From: Nitrococcus mobilis Nb-231
Lineage (GTDB): Bacteria > Pseudomonadota > Gammaproteobacteria > Nitrococcales > Nitrococcaceae
DNA length: 64,000 nt
Direction of reading: 5' to 3'
Assembly: GCF_000153205.1 (NCBI RefSeq)
Contig: NZ_CH672427.1
Span: 1,642,226 to 1,706,225 of the forward strand
The notes beneath the pieces are model-generated. The model was given only the letters and a program-made list of their open reading frames with translations, had not been told where the DNA came from and made no database searches. Made by a program: the position numbers and the translations under genes. Positions 47,378-56,237 of this stretch are shown piece by piece (position 1 is the first letter of the stretch; the number at the start of each line of letters is the position of its first letter).

Positions 47378-48553
47378 GGAACGTCTGAGCTATTCGAGCT
47401 GAAGTCAAACGCATTCGTCTCTGACGAGAGGAAGGGTAAAAATGCTCGGTTTCCCGCCGCCGAGTGCTGATTTACGGGGCCGTTTGGCGCCGCTGAACCC
47501 CTTTTCGGAGCAAGCAGGCGGAGTTTGCCTGTCAGCTCGTCATCAGTTGCCTCCTCACCAGATACAGATTCGTCAGGCCGATCAGCGTGAACACCTGTGC
47601 GGCGTTCTTGGCAAGCCCCTTGTAGCGCACCTTGGTGTAACCGAATTGGCGCTTGATCACCCGGAAAATGTGCTCCACCCGGGCACGGACCGAGGAGCGC
47701 TTGCGGTTGGTGCGCTTGTTCGCACCGGTGAGTTTGTGCTTGGAGCTTGCCTTCAAGGACACGCCCCAGTAGACACCCGCCCGGCGCGCCGCGCGCTTAA
47801 GGGTGTTATCGACGTAGCCCTTATCACCAAAGACCGCGCGGTCGTCCTCGCGCAGCAGGCGCGGCAATTGGCTGATGTCCGAGGCGTTGGCTGCAGTCAC
47901 CGAAACCGTGTGAGCAAGGCCGCTGTTGACATCGGCCCCCACGTGGATCTTCATGCCGAAATACCACTGATTGCCCTTCCGCGTCTGGTGCATCTGCGGG
48001 TCGCGCCGGCGCGCCTTGTTCTTCGTCGAGGCCGGAGCGTGCACAATCGTGGCATCGACCATAGTGCCGCCCTTGAGCAGCGCCCCGCGCTCGGCGAGCA
48101 CGTCGTGGATTACGTTCATCATCTGGGCAGTCAGGCCGTGGCGCTCCAGCAGGCGGCGAAACTTCAAAATCGTGGTCTCGTCGGGCAGCGCGTCGTCGAT
48201 GAGCTCAAGCCCGGCGAAGCGGCGCATCGACTCGATCTCATAGAGCGCATCCTCCATCGCCGGGTCGGAGAGCGCGTACCACTGCTGCATGAAATAAATA
48301 CGCAGCATCGACTCAAGCGGCATCGGCGGGCGGCCACGCCGGCCCGCCTTGGGGTAGTGCGGCTCAATGAGCGCCACCAGTTTTGCCCAAGGCACCACCT
48401 GCTCCATCTCGGCGAGAAACTTCTCCCGGCGCGTGCGCCGCTTCTTGGCCGCAAAACTCATCGAAGCAAAGGTGGTTTGTTTCATCGGTTCCGCCTGGGT
48501 CGGTGGCAATGCCGCAATTATACTGGCGTGGCCGGGAATAGTTCAGAGTCTCC
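47378..48553 (-). mobile_element. IS5-family insertion sequence, copy 1
   Basis: 1176 bases. Left end GGAACGTCTGAGCTATTC and right end GAATAGTTCAGAGTCTCC form 18-base imperfect inverted repeats. The target TTAA is duplicated at 47374-47377 and 48554-48557, in keeping with the YTAR target of IS5. Same length as copy 2 at 58483-59658 with only a few differences, so transposition is recent. It sits inside the right terminal repeat of the MITE. Confidence 0.9.
47532..48509 (-). CDS. IS5-family transposase, copy 1
   Basis: 325 residues, DDE transposase of the IS5 subgroup. It begins with the N-terminal region MKQTTFASMSFAAKKRRTRR; catalytic acidic residues lie in TMVDATIVHAP, DRAVFGDKGYVD and SVRARVEHIFRVIKRQFGY. 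Unbroken. It differs from copy 2 by Ala to Val in HKLTGANKRTN. The 154 bases at the left end of the IS are non-coding. Confidence 0.93.
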   Translation of the reverse strand: MPPTQAEPMKQTTFASMSFAAKKRRTRREKFLAEMEQVVPWAKLVALIEPHYPKAGRRGRPPMPLESMLRIYFMQQWYALSDPAMEDALYEIESMRRFAGLELIDDALPDETTILKFRRLLERHGLTAQMMNVIHDVLAERGALLKGGTMVDATIVHAPASTKNKARRRDPQMHQTRKGNQWYFGMKIHVGADVNSGLAHTVSVTAANASDISQLPRLLREDDRAVFGDKGYVDNTLKRAARRAGVYWGVSLKASSKHKLTGANKRTNRKRSSVRARVEHIFRVIKRQFGYTKVRYKGLAKNAAQVFTLIGLTNLYLVRRQLMTS

Positions 48554-48868
48554 TTAATGAGAAGTTACAATTCGCAGATACAACATTGGGTGCACAGAGG
48601 CACAGGTATCCACTTCTGAGCGTTTGGCATCCATATGCTTTCAACTCATCAGCCTTCTGTCGCGAGAGAACAATGGGCGATGATGGTGTCCCTTGCCGGC
48701 CTCACCCAGGCTGCGCCTCGCGCATCCGTTGGGTCCTCTCTATCCGGCATGGTTGCCTCAATTGTCATCTCGACAATGATGTCACGGGTGGGCGTCAGCC
48801 ACCGTACACTCGCTTTGCAGCGTTTACGGCACACTTCCCCCCATTGCGCGCCAACGCGCGTACAGTCG

Positions 48869-50221
48869 CTACCAACCCCGCACGGTATCTATCGACCGAT
48901 CATCCTCATTATCGCCGCTTAACAACGGTTTTGCCTTATCGCGAACGACGGAAACTTCATTCGCCGTCTGTGCAGATGCATCGCGTGACAAAATGGCGCT
49001 CAGCGCAACCACCATGTAGAAAAGGTCGAAATAGGCGAGACTCAGGAAAGCCCCAGACACCATATAAGGAATTAGCGAATACTGTAGCGCGCGAGCATAA
49101 ACGCCAATCCAAGATAACTCAGGATGATTTTCGAATCGCGCTAAGCTGCGTAATCGGAAGAATGTAAAGAATAGAAGCAGTATAAACAGACTAAACCCAG
49201 GGACACCCAGCCCTCCCAGGACCTGTAAATAGATGCTATGCGCAGCGCGGGCTTTGTTATCCCAGTCACCCAGAAACGACGCGTAACTCAACCAGGTTGC
49301 ACTGTCGCCTGCAAAATCAAAGCTCATTCCCGCACCGAGTAACGGGCGAGCCTTTGCGATGTTAATCGCGACGCTCCAGGCCTGTATGCGCTGCATGGCG
49401 GAATTGTCTTCCTTATAGTGCAGCGTACTCTCCTGGCGGTCATACCATTCGGATGGAATGAAATCCTTAGCAGCAAAAACCACCACCGCTGCCAACAGGC
49501 CGATGACGAATATACGTCCTTTGTAGCGCCAAAATATCGCAAGCATAAGCGCTATAAGCCCCAGAAAGGCACCGCGCGAATAAGTAAATAATATAGCAAC
49601 AATCGAAAAATAAAAAATAGAATAAAGCGCCCACTTTATGTACTTATGATGCTCCTGCCTTGCCGATATTAAGGCCAACGGCAGCACCATGCACAACGCC
49701 AGCCCCAGAGAATTATTATCCGCTATAAAGGAGCTCTCAGGACCTAGCACACGATGATGACCTCCCGTTAAAATAGAAAATAAACCGCCCTTAAAACCAA
49801 AGAATCCCAGCGAAAAAACAATAACCAATAAAAGCCAACGGGTCCGGTACTGACCATAGATCAGCATGGGTGTAATGAACGTAAAAAGCAGAATCTTGCT
49901 GACCTTGTCCCATTGCGCCCACGATACCTCGGGATACCACGCGGTTATGGTCGTGATGGTTACATCCACCGCGAACAGCGCCAAAATTACCATCTCGCGG
50001 GTCCATGGAACGCGCTTGCGGTCCGGCGCCAAAAGCAGGGCCGCTAACGTGCTGATGGCAACAGCCTGGGCCAAAGGAAGATGCTGAGCATACCATGTCA
50101 TCTTATGCGGGTTCATAAGCCCAAGCCAAGTCCAAGCCAAAATACCGAACCAAGGCCGGACGAACGCCAGCGGAACCGCGGCAATAACCGCTGTAATAAT
50201 CAAGATGTCACGTAACGGCAT
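48869..50221 (-). CDS. O-antigen ligase-like protein, exosortase A system-associated type
   Basis: 450 residues with about eleven membrane segments. The start MPLRDILIITAVIAAVPLAF and WTWLGLMNPHKMTWY match the 'putative O-glycosylation ligase, exosortase A-associated' family. The central ADNNSLGLALCMVLPLAL and FTYSRGAFLGL are Wzy_C-domain signatures. The large periplasmic loop has QRIQAWSVAINIAKARPLLG. It would transfer or polymerise an undecaprenyl-linked glycan at the outer face of the inner membrane. Overlaps the upstream glycosyltransferase gene by 14 bases. The 292 bases between it and the MITE hold no recognised gene. Confidence 0.8.
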   Translation of the reverse strand: MPLRDILIITAVIAAVPLAFVRPWFGILAWTWLGLMNPHKMTWYAQHLPLAQAVAISTLAALLLAPDRKRVPWTREMVILALFAVDVTITTITAWYPEVSWAQWDKVSKILLFTFITPMLIYGQYRTRWLLLVIVFSLGFFGFKGGLFSILTGGHHRVLGPESSFIADNNSLGLALCMVLPLALISARQEHHKYIKWALYSIFYFSIVAILFTYSRGAFLGLIALMLAIFWRYKGRIFVIGLLAAVVVFAAKDFIPSEWYDRQESTLHYKEDNSAMQRIQAWSVAINIAKARPLLGAGMSFDFAGDSATWLSYASFLGDWDNKARAAHSIYLQVLGGLGVPGFSLFILLLFFTFFRLRSLARFENHPELSWIGVYARALQYSLIPYMVSGAFLSLAYFDLFYMVVALSAILSRDASAQTANEVSVVRDKAKPLLSGDNEDDRSIDTVRGW

Positions 50222-51407
50222 GCCGTACCTTGTGTGTCGGATACCGGCACAGCCTCATCATCAGATTCTCCAACTGCAAGGCTTTAGTCCGCCAAGTGTA
50301 ATGCTCAAGTATGGTTTGCCTCGCGGCTAAGCCAATGCGCCGGCGCTGCGGCTCATTCCGGATGAGTTCCACCACCGCAGCTGCAAGCGCGCCCGCGCCT
50401 TTGCGGATGACAACGTTTTTGCCGTCCCCCACTTCAAGGCCACCCGTGGCGAGCGGACTCGCCACTACGGCCTTCCCCATGGACCACGCCTGCAGAACCT
50501 TGTTCTTGATCCCAGCCCCCCTGCGCATGGGACAGACAAACAAAGCGGCCGCGTCCAGATACGGCCGCACGTCATCAACAAAGCCGGTTACCCTAACGCG
50601 GTCGCTCTTCAGGTTTCGGACTTCAGCCACGGGGTCACGGCCGACGATGGTCAAAGTGACATCCGGGAGGACCTCGCGGACGCGCGGCAGAATCTCCGTT
50701 GCTAAAAACATCGCAGCATCGATATTTGGCAAAAAGCTCATCGAGCCTTCAAAAACTATACAGCGGGCATCCTCGCTGCCGCCAAGAGGCCGGAAGTACT
50801 CCGAGTCCACACCGTTTTGAATGACTTCGACTGGTGTCTTTCGGCACACACGATGAAAGACCGATGCGTCACGTTCGGAAACAAATAACGCGCAGTCAGC
50901 GGGCGCGAAAAACCTACGCTCAAAAGTGACGTTATGTAGCACTCGTTTAAAACTGATTAGTGCACTGTGGATATCCGCAGAGGCACGAAGTGCATTCCAA
51001 TTCTCCAACACGCCATCATCGACCGCATCGCAAAGGAAAGGTAAATTTTTCTCACGCGGCAAATTTATAACGGTATCCCAACCCGACATCCAAAGGAGAT
51101 CGTAAACGCCCGACCGGAGCCGTGCATGGATCTCCCTGGCCATCTCGTTGCTCGGTACAGCCATGCGCTCCGGGTCGAGCGGATGGAACACTCGGCACCA
51201 AAAGGATTCAGAGGAGGCTATCGGCCGCGGAGTCCACCAGATATCGCGGAAAAGACCCCGCAGTGGCTCCGGCGGTGGCCGATCACCATAGCAGACAAGA
51301 TCGAACTCGTGCCTATCTCGAAGCTCACGGACATAGTGATAGATGCGCAGGTTTTGCCCATTATGGAGCGGATAAGGGAAGCGATCGCAGTTGAGCAGAA
51401 CACGCAT
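50208..51407 (-). CDS. Glycosyltransferase, GT4 family
   Basis: 399 residues from the ATG at 51407 (MRVLLNCDRFPYPLHNGQNL), with GGGAG ahead. The GT-B fold C-terminal domain has IVFEGSMSFLPNIDAAMFLA, VTLTIVGRDP, RVTGFVDDVRPYLDAAALFV and the donor-binding GAGIKNKVLQAWSMGKAVVA. The EX7E-like motif is in the last region. Resembles the glycosyltransferases of exosortase-associated exopolysaccharide loci. Its stop overlaps the ligase start. The donor sugar is unknown. Confidence 0.85.
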   Translation of the reverse strand: MRVLLNCDRFPYPLHNGQNLRIYHYVRELRDRHEFDLVCYGDRPPPEPLRGLFRDIWWTPRPIASSESFWCRVFHPLDPERMAVPSNEMAREIHARLRSGVYDLLWMSGWDTVINLPREKNLPFLCDAVDDGVLENWNALRASADIHSALISFKRVLHNVTFERRFFAPADCALFVSERDASVFHRVCRKTPVEVIQNGVDSEYFRPLGGSEDARCIVFEGSMSFLPNIDAAMFLATEILPRVREVLPDVTLTIVGRDPVAEVRNLKSDRVRVTGFVDDVRPYLDAAALFVCPMRRGAGIKNKVLQAWSMGKAVVASPLATGGLEVGDGKNVVIRKGAGALAAAVVELIRNEPQRRRIGLAARQTILEHYTWRTKALQLENLMMRLCRYPTHKVRHAVT

Positions 51408-51432
51408 TATGCACTCCCTGCAATAATGTCGG

Positions 51433-52365
51433 TCAGGTTTCCCCTGTCGGGTTCGGTGCAAGTAGGGCGGCGAGCAAGCCGCGGGCCGCGCGCCGGGACG
51501 GGTTCAAGGCCAAGCTACTGATGTAGGACTGGCACGCTTGTAGCCGAGCGCCACGACACCTTGCGCAATAACCAATGCCTCGATACAGTTCGGAGCGCCT
51601 CCTGCGCAGAGCCCTTCGTTGGGATCCGGTGAGTGCTCCCCGCCTGCGGGAAAAGGAGGCCAGCATCATATTGGTAGAGGTCAATACGCGATCTTGATCG
51701 CTTCCCAGACTTCCCAGTGTATCCCGTTTGTCGACCAAAATTCGATTCTTAGCGGCGACCTTGCCTTCTCGGGCTAGGCTTAGCCAAAGGTCCATATCTT
51801 CCGCAATCGAAAATCGCTCGTCGAAGCCGCCCAGCCGACGTACAGAAGCCGTGCGCACAACAGCTGTACTTGTGCTCACGAACAGCGATCGGCAAAGGGC
51901 TTCAAAAGCGTTATCCCAAACAAGAATGTCCGCGCTTATTCGGCGCGCCATAGCGACTCCGTCACGGTGCTGTTCAAACCCACTGGTCACCTTAACGCCA
52001 TCTCGCGACTTCATGAAATCACAGCAGACGATCTCCACATCATCGTCCACCGTGAACAGGTTCAGCATTCCATCAAGTCGACCCGAAAGCCAGCGATCAT
52101 CCGCATCTAGAAAGACAATGAATTCACCGTGACTTGCCTCGATACCGATGTTTCTGGCCCGGGCTGCCCCGCCATTTCGGGCCCGGATTAGGCGAATATC
52201 AGGAAAGGATTTCGCAACGACGGCTGTGTCATCGGTTGAGCCATCATCGACAACGATCACCTCCAGTGGATTCGAAGCGTGCTGGATGCTTTTTAGCGCA
52301 TCGTCCAGCGTAACGGCCGCGTTGTACGCGGGGATGACAACAGACACCAAAGGGGGTCGCTTCAT
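51433..52365 (-). CDS. Glycosyltransferase, GT2 family
   Basis: 310 residues. The GT-A domain shows PLVSVVIPAYNAAVTLDDAL (residues 5-24), VIVVDDGSTDDT and FIVFLDADDRW, the DxD-type metal site. RRLGGFDERFSIAEDMDLWL is the usual acceptor-side ED motif. It is cytoplasmic, adding a sugar from a nucleotide donor to the lipid-linked glycan. 25 bases precede the next gene and 18 follow the flippase. Confidence 0.88.
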   Translation of the reverse strand: MKRPPLVSVVIPAYNAAVTLDDALKSIQHASNPLEVIVVDDGSTDDTAVVAKSFPDIRLIRARNGGAARARNIGIEASHGEFIVFLDADDRWLSGRLDGMLNLFTVDDDVEIVCCDFMKSRDGVKVTSGFEQHRDGVAMARRISADILVWDNAFEALCRSLFVSTSTAVVRTASVRRLGGFDERFSIAEDMDLWLSLAREGKVAAKNRILVDKRDTLGSLGSDQDRVLTSTNMMLASFSRRRGALTGSQRRALRRRRSELYRGIGYCARCRGARLQACQSYISSLALNPSRRAARGLLAALLAPNPTGET

Positions 52366-52383
52366 TGCAACTACTTTTCCCTG

Positions 52384-53946
52384 TCAGCGCGCGCGTCCGG
52401 CTTCCCGCATTCGCCGCGGCAAATACCTCCGCCCGCTTATTACCAGCTGCAGCAAAGCTGCACGCTCCTCCGGCCGTAGAAACACCACCCAAAGCAACAG
52501 CGCATACCCACCCCCCCAGATGATGCCCAACAGTAACACGCCGAAATACGAGTGTACGTGGAGCGCCCACTTCGACAAGCTTTCCGCCAGCAAGGCAGCG
52601 ACCGCGAACAAAGCTAACCCAGTATAATAGTCGCCAAGAAACCGGCGCACGGAAACGTGGGCCAGCCGGCAGAATATGAGGGGGCGGATAATCATCCTGG
52701 GAACGACACCAGCAACGAGCACACCGACGGCAACCCCTTGAATGCCGAACGCGAGCGCCCCAGCAGCGCCCAAAGCGACAACAAGTAGTGCCTCCGAGAG
52801 AGAGAGCCACACGAGCCGGTCGTGAGTGCCCGTACCGTAGAAGTAGGCCACCGTGGGCATCTGTGCGCTTCCCGCAACGCTCCCAACGACCAAAACGATC
52901 AACAGCCAATAGCTTTCGTCGAATGCAGGACCCAGCCAGATATGGAGAAACGGCCGCCCCATACCGATGACCGCCACGCCGAGCACCCCCGCAAGTACAA
53001 CACTGAGCCGATTGGCCCCAAGTACTAATTCCGCCGCCGTCGAAAGCTCTCCCCTCCCCTCTAATCGACTGATGGAGGGTGTCAGCACACCACCGATCTT
53101 CGTGACAATCTCCGCCAGGTAATTTGCCATGCTGGCGGCAATGCTGAATATAGGCACCTGCCCGGCAGACAGGAGTGAGCCGATAAGCAGCGGGGGCGCA
53201 CTTTCCTTTGCACGTACACTCAGTTGGTTGATGAGCGTAAAGCCGCCATAGCGCCACATTTCGAGCCAGGTACGCCAGCGGACGGAAGAGAAGCGAAATG
53301 GCATACGTCCATAAACAAACAACGTCGAAAACACCATCAGCCCGATCAACAGCAGCTGATAGGTCAGCTCGATCCAGGCGAGAGTCAATAGCGATGACGC
53401 TCCGGAGACCAGCAACAAGATCAATGCGACTTTGACCACCGTACCGGCCATATTGACGGTATTGGATAGGTCGATCCGTTCGCGGGCGTAGAGCAGACCG
53501 CGGAAAAAGCTTGTCGGGAGGTTCAGCGCTGCGACTGCTGAAAGGACAACCACCACTGCACTCAACGAAGGCGACACCTGCTGGAATATTCCTTTCCGGA
53601 CCAAAATGGCGGCCACGACACCTATCGTCAAAATGACCGCCCCCCCCATACTGAAGTAAAGCAACCCAGCGGTGGCGTTCTCCCGCACGCCGTCCTCGTC
53701 GCCCGCTGCCTCATACCGTGAGACAAAACGAATCACTGCAGACCGGAACCCCAGATCAAGGAGACCGGAGAATGCGGCCGCGCTCTGGAGCATTACCCAA
53801 ATGCCATAAGCTTGCGTGCCCATCGCGCCGATGATGTGAGGAGTAACCAAAAGCAGCCCGACAAGGGTTGTCCCGTATGCTAGCCACGACGAACCCACGT
53901 TGCGGGCAAGAACCCCGGCTCCACTCCGCCCTTCGTTACCGCTCAT
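52384..53946 (-). CDS. Polysaccharide flippase (Wzx / MATE-like)
   Basis: 520 residues with about fourteen membrane segments. The N-terminal VLARNVGSSWLAYGTTLVGL then LLVTPHIIGAMGTQAYGIW is the signature of the polysaccharide-biosynthesis flippases, and DLGFRSAVIRFVSRYEAAGD is the conserved second segment. It would flip the undecaprenyl-linked repeat unit to the periplasmic face. The start ATG overlaps the upstream glycosyltransferase stop as ATGA, indicating coupling. Confidence 0.87.
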   Translation of the reverse strand: MSGNEGRSGAGVLARNVGSSWLAYGTTLVGLLLVTPHIIGAMGTQAYGIWVMLQSAAAFSGLLDLGFRSAVIRFVSRYEAAGDEDGVRENATAGLLYFSMGGAVILTIGVVAAILVRKGIFQQVSPSLSAVVVVLSAVAALNLPTSFFRGLLYARERIDLSNTVNMAGTVVKVALILLLVSGASSLLTLAWIELTYQLLLIGLMVFSTLFVYGRMPFRFSSVRWRTWLEMWRYGGFTLINQLSVRAKESAPPLLIGSLLSAGQVPIFSIAASMANYLAEIVTKIGGVLTPSISRLEGRGELSTAAELVLGANRLSVVLAGVLGVAVIGMGRPFLHIWLGPAFDESYWLLIVLVVGSVAGSAQMPTVAYFYGTGTHDRLVWLSLSEALLVVALGAAGALAFGIQGVAVGVLVAGVVPRMIIRPLIFCRLAHVSVRRFLGDYYTGLALFAVAALLAESLSKWALHVHSYFGVLLLGIIWGGGYALLLWVVFLRPEERAALLQLVISGRRYLPRRMREAGRAR

Positions 53947-55127
53947 GGAAGCACGGCCAGGCAGATCTGATCCAAACGCGACATGTTGCGCTCCACGTCG
54001 AACAGTCGCTCAGCGCGCTGCCGTCCCTGCGCGCCGAGCGAAACGCGCAACATGGGGTCCCCCGCAAGTCGAGCCATCCGCCGAGCCAGTTCGTCCTGGT
54101 TACCCGGCTCATGGAACAAAGCGGACTCATCCTCCACTACGATCTCCCGCGGACCCGGAAGGTCCGGTGCTATCACCGCAAGCCCCGCAGCCATACCTTC
54201 CACGAGGGACGTACCAAAAGGCTCTTTCAAGGCGGGATGCACCAAAAAATCGGCGGCTTTCAACACGGCGGCAACATCATCCGTGAATCCGAGAAAGTGC
54301 ACGTGTTCTTCCAGTCCAAGAGTCCTTCGCAGCCGCAGCAGCGTGTTCTTGTAGACATCGCCCGCAGGGTCGAGCGTGCTGTCCCCCGCGATAACCAGCT
54401 GCAAATGCGGTATTTCGCTCAAAGCCGCCGCCATGGCCGGAAGGAGTGTTTCGAAACCCTTCTGCGGAATCAGCCGGGCAACTGTAGCCGCCACAACGGC
54501 GCCGTCAGGTATACTCAACTTTTGACGAAGCCCCTGCCCGCCAGTCATCGGCTGCCGCTCGCGCAGCGGAACCCCATTGTAAATGGTCGTAACCATGTCG
54601 GCGCGCACACCCTCTCGAACCATAGCCGCCGCCTCATACTGAGTCGTTGCCACGACACGCGTCACATGTTTATTGATGAACTGGACGGCCCGACTCAGCT
54701 CGTCCTGATTAAGCCCGCTCCATGGAACGAAGGTGTCCGCGCGCGCTCGCCACACGATCGGCAGACCGTAATGCGCCGCCACCGCACCGCTGGTGCTCAA
54801 GTCCCGGAAAGTATTACATACGAGGACTGCATCTCTCGTTCGCTTCAGCACGTTGCGCACATTCCGGCGGCCAAGCATTGCGCCGAGGCGATACTTAAAA
54901 AGCCCTGCGCTGCGGTGCCACCCGGCGTGGACAGTGGTGAAACCCTCACTTTCCAGTTCCCACTGCATCTTCCCTCCCTGCATCAGCAGCACTATGATCT
55001 GGTTGCGTGGGATCTGCGTTCGGCGCAGATGCTCAAGCATGCGAAGCTCACCACCGCCCAGATCTCCGTACCATGAGCTATAGACGAGGCGGACGTGACC
55101 CTCAGATAACGCAGCTATACCGACCAT
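53943..55127 (-). CDS. Glycosyltransferase, GT4 family
   Basis: 394 residues. The N-terminal loop WYGDLGGGELRMLEHLRR is the GT4 glycine-rich acceptor loop. The donor domain has VATVARLIPQKGFETLLPAM, LQLVIAGDS, HFLGFTDDVAAVLKAADFLV and HPALKEPFGTSLVEGMAAGL, with the EX7E glutamates. First gene of the flippase-GT2-GT4-ligase run. The ribosome binding site is weak. Only 18 bases separate it from the divergent TPR gene. Confidence 0.88.
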   Translation of the reverse strand: MVGIAALSEGHVRLVYSSWYGDLGGGELRMLEHLRRTQIPRNQIIVLLMQGGKMQWELESEGFTTVHAGWHRSAGLFKYRLGAMLGRRNVRNVLKRTRDAVLVCNTFRDLSTSGAVAAHYGLPIVWRARADTFVPWSGLNQDELSRAVQFINKHVTRVVATTQYEAAAMVREGVRADMVTTIYNGVPLRERQPMTGGQGLRQKLSIPDGAVVAATVARLIPQKGFETLLPAMAAALSEIPHLQLVIAGDSTLDPAGDVYKNTLLRLRRTLGLEEHVHFLGFTDDVAAVLKAADFLVHPALKEPFGTSLVEGMAAGLAVIAPDLPGPREIVVEDESALFHEPGNQDELARRMARLAGDPMLRVSLGAQGRQRAERLFDVERNMSRLDQICLAVLP

Positions 55128-55145
55128 AATTTTCGGAGGTTCTCA

Positions 55146-55793
55146 GTGATGTCCCACCGGGCGACCCGGACCCGAAGCGTTTGGTGCTGGCGGGCGACCC
55201 TCGCACTGGCGGCAGTTCTCACTGTCATCCAGCCAGAGCCAGGGTTTAGCGCTGATAATCCCGTACGCACCTACCATGACCATGGAGTCTACGATTACTA
55301 CGCGCCTGCCAGCTATCCCCCACGTCTAATAAAAAACGTCCTCGGCTACCACATCAAGCCGGCCGAGGAGGGCCTGAAAGCGGGCAACTGGACCAAGGCC
55401 GAGGGTAATATCGGCTTCATACTAAATTACTTCCCCAATCACCCGGAGGGCCTAAAGCTAGCCCTAGCATATGCTGCGAAAAGTGGCCACGATAGATTTG
55501 CGTTGGACCGAATTAAGAAGGCACTGGATATTAACCCCAAGATAGCTTGGACGCATCTCGTCTACGGGGTATACCTCCACCGCCACAACGACTTGGCGGC
55601 TGCTGAGCGAGAATACCGCAAAGCCACGGAACTCGATACCGACCTTGCGGACGCATACTACAATCTTGGTCTGCTCCTAGTGGACGCCGGCAACATCGCG
55701 GATGCAAAAAAAGCCGCGCAAAAGGCATACAATTTAGGTTACCCTTTACCTGGTCTTCGCCTCAAGCTCCAAAAGGCCAAAAAGTCGGAATAG
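55146..55793 (+). CDS. Secreted TPR-repeat protein
   Basis: 215 residues; GTG at 55146 or ATG at 55149, both served by GGAGG at 55134-55138. A Sec signal peptide (TLALAAVLTVIQPEPGFSA, cleavage about residue 36) is followed by PVRTYHDHGVYDYYAPASYP and then about three tetratricopeptide repeats (LKAGNWTKAEGNIGFILNYF, DLAAAEREYRKATELDTDL, ADAYYNLGLLLVDAGNIADA). Probably periplasmic or outer-membrane-associated, as TPR proteins often are in export complexes. Divergent from the glycosyltransferase run. Confidence 0.8.
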   Translation: MMSHRATRTRSVWCWRATLALAAVLTVIQPEPGFSADNPVRTYHDHGVYDYYAPASYPPRLIKNVLGYHIKPAEEGLKAGNWTKAEGNIGFILNYFPNHPEGLKLALAYAAKSGHDRFALDRIKKALDINPKIAWTHLVYGVYLHRHNDLAAAEREYRKATELDTDLADAYYNLGLLLVDAGNIADAKKAAQKAYNLGYPLPGLRLKLQKAKKSE

Positions 55794-56237
55794 CGCTGAA
55801 AGCGCCGCAGCCCGCGGATTGAAGTTAACACTCTCAGACCGCAGCATCGCGCCCCGAGGGCAAAACGAATGATTACATCCGGATTGCGAACCCCTTGTAC
55901 CTTCACTTGCTCAAGATCAGAAAGTGAAGGGCTGCCATCGATTTGAATAAAGGAAAAAGCAAATGGACATAACAGAGAGCCAGGCTTTTTCAGACAAGGT
56001 AATAAAGAACTTTTATTCCAAACGATAGAAGCAGCTCTTCCGTGTCCTATTACAGAAACGAGCATTTCGTGCCTACTGTATCGAAACACTAAAACCCGGA
56101 ACTCATTCCATAACTGAGATGCTATCTACTTACAGAACTTGCCACGAAGGCAGCCAAAATAGTTGCACTCTGCGTCACCACTTTTCGCCCCTACCCATCG
56201 AAAAAGGCTGCAAGATATATTACTGGAAGGCTCTGCA
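55794..56237. other. Intergenic region with one hairpin
   Basis: 444 bases between the TPR gene and the glycerophosphotransferase-like gene, becoming AT-rich. A 9-base-pair stem CCTTCACTT/AAGTGAAGG (55900-55930, 13-base loop) has no T run. A minus-strand open frame reaching 56089 overlaps the TPR gene and is not considered real. Confidence 0.5.

Larger units (their letters stand above)
47232..48568. mobile_element. GTAA-ended MITE (IS66-like ends), interrupted by an IS5-family element
   Basis: Left terminal repeat GTAACTTCTCATTAAG continues as TCCGGGC (47232-47254). The right one is its inverse complement, in two parts: 47366-47377 and 48558-48568, split by the IS5 copy. Without the IS5 insert the element is 157 bases with 23-base inverted repeats and no gene. 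It is flanked by an 8-base direct repeat AATTCGCA (47224-47231 and 48569-48576). GTAA ends with 8-base target duplications are the hallmark of IS66-family transposition, so an IS66 enzyme probably moved it. Confidence 0.75.

Noticed and set aside
47442..48557. 371-codon plus-strand open frame across the IS5 element (also at 58547-59665)
   Set aside because: It is the complement of the DDE transposase frame, which carries all the recognisable motifs; present in both copies only because the IS is duplicated.
55739..56089. 116-codon minus-strand open frame after the TPR gene
   Set aside because: It overlaps the end of the TPR gene on the other strand, lacks a ribosome binding site and resembles no family.
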